NCBI GenBank assembly: GCA_028282865.1
Contig: JANQHA010000341.1
Span: 1 to 7,119, forward strand
Source: Oligoflexales bacterium
GTDB taxonomy: Bacteria > Bdellovibrionota_B > Oligoflexia > Oligoflexales > CACXFL01
Direction: 5' to 3'
Length of the DNA: 7,119 nucleotides
Numbering within the stretch: position 1 is the stretch's first letter; every line of letters begins with the position of its first letter. Below the pieces are notes generated by a model. The model did no database searches, was not told where the DNA came from, and worked only from the letters and a program-made list of their open reading frames with translations. Made by a program: the position numbers and the translations under genes. Positions 4,993 to 7,119 of this stretch are shown here, piece by piece.

Positions 4993-5910
4993 ATGAATAA
5001 GCTACTTAAATTATTATTACTTTTAACTTTAAGCCACCTTACCCCATCTGCCTTCGCTAGCGAAAAGCAATCAAGCGTTTTGGCAGAAATAGACGCCCTA
5101 AATCAGAAATTATCAAAAGAGTCGCCAAATGCTGAGCTAAAAAAATTCGGACAAACCTCATCTATCCTATCTTCTGGGGCTACGACTGAGGGCATTCGAC
5201 GCTTGGAAGTTGAGCTTTTTCGACCGTTTAAATACCATAACAAAACTGAGACTACGACGCTTGCTAAGCAGTGGGCGATATTAGCAGATCTATGCGATGA
5301 GTCTGGAGTTTCACTGGTGGTTGTAGTCGATGACCAAGCATTTGTCGGCATAAGTCGAGAAAAGAACCTCTCAAGCAGCCAAATTTCAATTACCCTCCCA
5401 GAGTTTTTAAAAGAGTCTGGGCCGATCAGCCTTAGTAGTGTTTTTGAATTTCAAAAAAAGTCAAAAGCAAAGAGTATGAAATCTACACATTCAGTGTTAA
5501 GCAGGTTATTTGCTGCAGCTCTAGCCGGCTTTAAGGCACTACGTGGAGGCTGGTTAACAAGCTCAGTATTCTTTCGTAGTAGTTTTATTTTTATGAGTGA
5601 TAGAAATAAATTTGATGTAGTGGTCGACTCTTTACAGAATAAACCAGCTGAATGGAAAGTAAGAGAGACTTATACCGAAATTGATCTAGTGGTAAGCGTT
5701 GGACGGGATAGCGGTAACTTTGGCATAATCAGCAGAAGCGATAGAAGATTCGGAACTGACTATATTCGGACTACAAACCACCTAAAATACTTTATTGATT
5801 TTTCTAAAGATATTAACGACAGCTTTATAGCGAGTGCTTTTTATGGTTATTCCTCTAGCCTAGAGGAGGTTATTATTCGTGGTGAACATCAGGTTTATAA
5901 CCGTCGGTAA
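4993..5910 (+). CDS. Exported 305-residue protein of unknown function
   Basis: ATG at 4993 with AGGAG at 4982-4986, six bases upstream. Residues 1-22 are a Sec signal peptide with a leucine-rich core and a likely cut PSAFA then SEK. The mature protein opens with a polar, helix-prone stretch (SSVLAEIDALNQKLSKESPNAELKKF, about residues 27-52). A strand-rich region follows, with SLVVVVDDQAFVGI at 107-120. Next come a basic linker (155-163, KKSKAKSMK) and an amphipathic Ala/Leu segment (172-187). The C-terminal part is beta-rich, with EIDLVVSVGRDSGNFGIISRS at about 229-249. The only cysteine is Cys101. It shows no visible relation to the 512-residue paralogues upstream, and a terminator plus a candidate promoter separate it from them, so it is its own transcription unit. 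No catalytic motif or known family was recognised. A two-domain periplasmic or surface protein is the most that can be said. Confidence 0.83.
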   Translation: MNKLLKLLLLLTLSHLTPSAFASEKQSSVLAEIDALNQKLSKESPNAELKKFGQTSSILSSGATTEGIRRLEVELFRPFKYHNKTETTTLAKQWAILADLCDESGVSLVVVVDDQAFVGISREKNLSSSQISITLPEFLKESGPISLSSVFEFQKKSKAKSMKSTHSVLSRLFAAALAGFKALRGGWLTSSVFFRSSFIFMSDRNKFDVVVDSLQNKPAEWKVRETYTEIDLVVSVGRDSGNFGIISRSDRRFGTDYIRTTNHLKYFIDFSKDINDSFIASAFYGYSSSLEEVIIRGEHQVYNRR

Positions 5911-6012
5911 CCGAACCGTCCTCTCTATTTTGTAGTCGCTAAATTAGAGCGTCAGACATCATCGATGTTCTTCACGGTTCAGGCGGGCCAGTTTATCGTA
6001 ATATACATGGCA

Positions 6013-6044
6013 AATCTGATTTTTTTTAATTTTAAAAATAGATT
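6013..6044. repeat. A+T-rich imperfect inverted repeat
   Basis: AATCT-g-ATTTTT at 6013-6024 pairs with AAAAATAGATT at 6034-6044, an 11 bp stem with one bulged G and a 9-base loop. Nearly all pairs are A-T, so as an RNA hairpin it is weak. It could be a protein-binding site upstream of the ATPase or simply low-complexity sequence. Confidence 0.4.
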
Positions 6045-6145
6045 CTAACATAAGAGTTATCCTGTAAATACAATTCGAGATCAGAAAGAATTGATGGATT
6101 TCACTGTAATAAAGACTTAAAGTGCAGCTAATCCACTTAGGAGAT

Positions 6146-6150
6146 AGGAG
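6146..6150 (+). promoter_or_regulatory. Ribosome binding site that supports a TTG start
   Basis: AGGAG lies six bases before the TTG at 6157. A second GGAG occurs just upstream at 6140-6143. The frame has a stop at 6145-6147 and no in-frame ATG or GTG near the start of the conserved N-terminus, so the TTG at 6157 is the best start. Confidence 0.7.
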
Positions 6151-6156
6151 ATTTGC

Positions 6157-7119
6157 TTGCATAGTCAGTCGACATCACTTGCCGCTCATAAAAAGTCTGC
6201 AGATGAAGTGCTTTCGGAATTAGACTCGCAAAGGATTGGTCTTAGTAAACTGCAAGTGATTGAGCGACAAAGGAAATATGGGCTAAACCTATTAGATGGA
6301 GCACCAAGTGAGCCATGGTTTTTACAGCTGCTAAGGCAATTTAAATCGGTTGTAATTGTCGTGCTCTTAGTCGCCGCAGTGCTTTCTGGTTTGATTGGTG
6401 AATGGGTTGAGGCTTGGGCTATCCTAGGTATCGTATTATTAAACGGCCTTTTAGGCTTTGTACAGGAAGCAAGAGCAGAAAAAACCTTGGCTTCGCTCAA
6501 GCAGCTTTCAGCACCGCACGCCAGAGTTATACGAGATGGCACTCAGGAGTTAATCGCAGCCTCAGAACTTGTCCCAGGTGATATCGTTGAGCTAGAAGCC
6601 GGAGATTTTATTCCAGCGGATGGTCGGCTGCTTTCAGCTTACAACTTTCGCTTAAACGAAGCATCTTTAACCGGTGAGTCTGAGCCAGCCGACAAAGACG
6701 CATCTGCAATCTTAGAATCAAAGACAGAGCTAGGCGACCGACATAATATGGTGTTCGCAGGTACCACTGCGCTCTTTGGCAACGCTACTGCAGTTATTAC
6801 AGCTACCAATATGAATACTGAACTGGGAAAAATTGCCGGTCTTCTGAAACAAGAAAAACGAGAGCTAACTCCATTACAATTACGACTAGCGGAGCTAGGA
6901 CGTATTCTTATCGTATTATGCCTGTTAATAGTTACACTTGTGGCGACCATGCAATGGTTTCGTGGAGTAGAGCTAGCCGAAGTTTTTATTTTTGCGATTA
7001 GTCTGGCAGTGGCAGCTGTTCCAGAAGGGCTGCCAGCTGTCGTCACTATTGGCCTTGCTTTTGGTCTAACACGCATGGCCAACAGGAATGCGCTCATTCG
7101 CCGGCTACCTAGTGTTGAG
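6157..7119 (+). CDS. P2-type cation-transporting ATPase, Ca2+-ATPase-like (3' end outside window)
   Basis: The first 321 residues of a P-type ATPase that uses ATP to pump cations across the inner membrane. The start is TTG at 6157, fixed by AGGAG at 6146-6150 and a stop at 6145-6147. Visible in order: an N-terminal cation-ATPase domain (about 10-60, with GLSKLQVIERQRKYGLNLL), M1 (62-80), M2 (85-103), the actuator domain with PGDIVELEAGDFIPADGR and the dephosphorylation loop TGES (172-175), M3 (249-266), and M4 (about 273-297) with VAAVPEGLPA. Glu290 in PEGLP matches the Ca2+-binding glutamate of SERCA M4, so Ca2+ (or Mn2+) export is the likeliest role; Na+ or K+ pumps share PEGLP-like motifs and cannot be ruled out without M5-M6. 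The window ends at RRLPSVE, just before the expected DKTGT phosphorylation motif. The family is usually near 900 residues, so about one third is seen. The gene is separate from its upstream neighbour. Confidence 0.93.
   Translation, partial: MHSQSTSLAAHKKSADEVLSELDSQRIGLSKLQVIERQRKYGLNLLDGAPSEPWFLQLLRQFKSVVIVVLLVAAVLSGLIGEWVEAWAILGIVLLNGLLGFVQEARAEKTLASLKQLSAPHARVIRDGTQELIAASELVPGDIVELEAGDFIPADGRLLSAYNFRLNEASLTGESEPADKDASAILESKTELGDRHNMVFAGTTALFGNATAVITATNMNTELGKIAGLLKQEKRELTPLQLRLAELGRILIVLCLLIVTLVATMQWFRGVELAEVFIFAISLAVAAVPEGLPAVVTIGLAFGLTRMANRNALIRRLPSVE

Larger units (their letters stand above)
5911..6156. other. Intergenic gap without a recognised gene
   Basis: 246 bases between the 4993-5910 gene and the ATPase. 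There is no convincing terminator after the stop at 5910; only short stems are seen, such as ACATC-ATC-GATGT at 5956-5968. A minus-strand frame at 5959-6162 lacks a Shine-Dalgarno site and overlaps the ATPase start, so it is not called. A TTGATG at 6091-6096 could be a -35 for the ATPase, but no good -10 follows at the right distance. Confidence 0.5.

Noticed and set aside
5103..5351. Minus-strand frame inside the 4993-5910 gene
   Set aside because: Antisense shadow without translation signals.
5959..6162. Minus-strand 67-residue frame in the gap before the ATPase
   Set aside because: No Shine-Dalgarno site, overlaps the ATPase start, and composition reflects A+T-rich non-coding sequence.
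6186..7097. Two minus-strand frames opposite the ATPase (6186-6542, 6639-7097)
   Set aside because: Serine/threonine/alanine-rich antisense shadows of an unmistakable P-type ATPase.

Overview
The window looks like part of a chromosome from a Gram-negative bacterium of moderate to low G+C. The reasons are strong Shine-Dalgarno sites, four successive genes with Sec-type signal peptides, a near-consensus Fur operator, and a P2-type cation ATPase. No gene here pins down the taxon. A proteobacterium or a Bdellovibrionota-like lineage would fit, but that is a guess.

Layout. (1) 1-617: the C-terminal end of an unrecognised gene, a strong palindromic terminator, and a doubtful small acidic ORF. (2) 679-1478: a divergent pair facing away from each other. 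One is a secreted 182-residue protein on the minus strand with a His cluster and a CxxC motif. The other is a 47-residue protein on the plus strand. The gap between them carries a Fur box matching 17 of 19 consensus positions, placed over candidate promoters for both directions, so the pair is probably iron-repressed. (3) 1693-4799: a two-gene operon of tandem paralogues, each exactly 512 residues, exported and beta-rich, of no family I recognise, closed by an intrinsic terminator. (4) 4993-5910: another exported orphan protein behind its own candidate promoter. (5) 6157-7119: the N-terminal 321 residues of a P2-type (Ca2+-ATPase-like) pump that starts with TTG and runs off the right edge.

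Functional picture. Apart from the ATPase, none of the products is recognisable. What the sequence supports is a run of cell-envelope or secreted proteins, an iron-response switch at 1285-1313, and a duplicated secreted protein family with a conserved C-terminal cysteine pair. Whether these units work together is not shown: they are separated by terminators and have their own expression signals. No tRNA, rRNA, CRISPR array, transposase or attachment site was seen.
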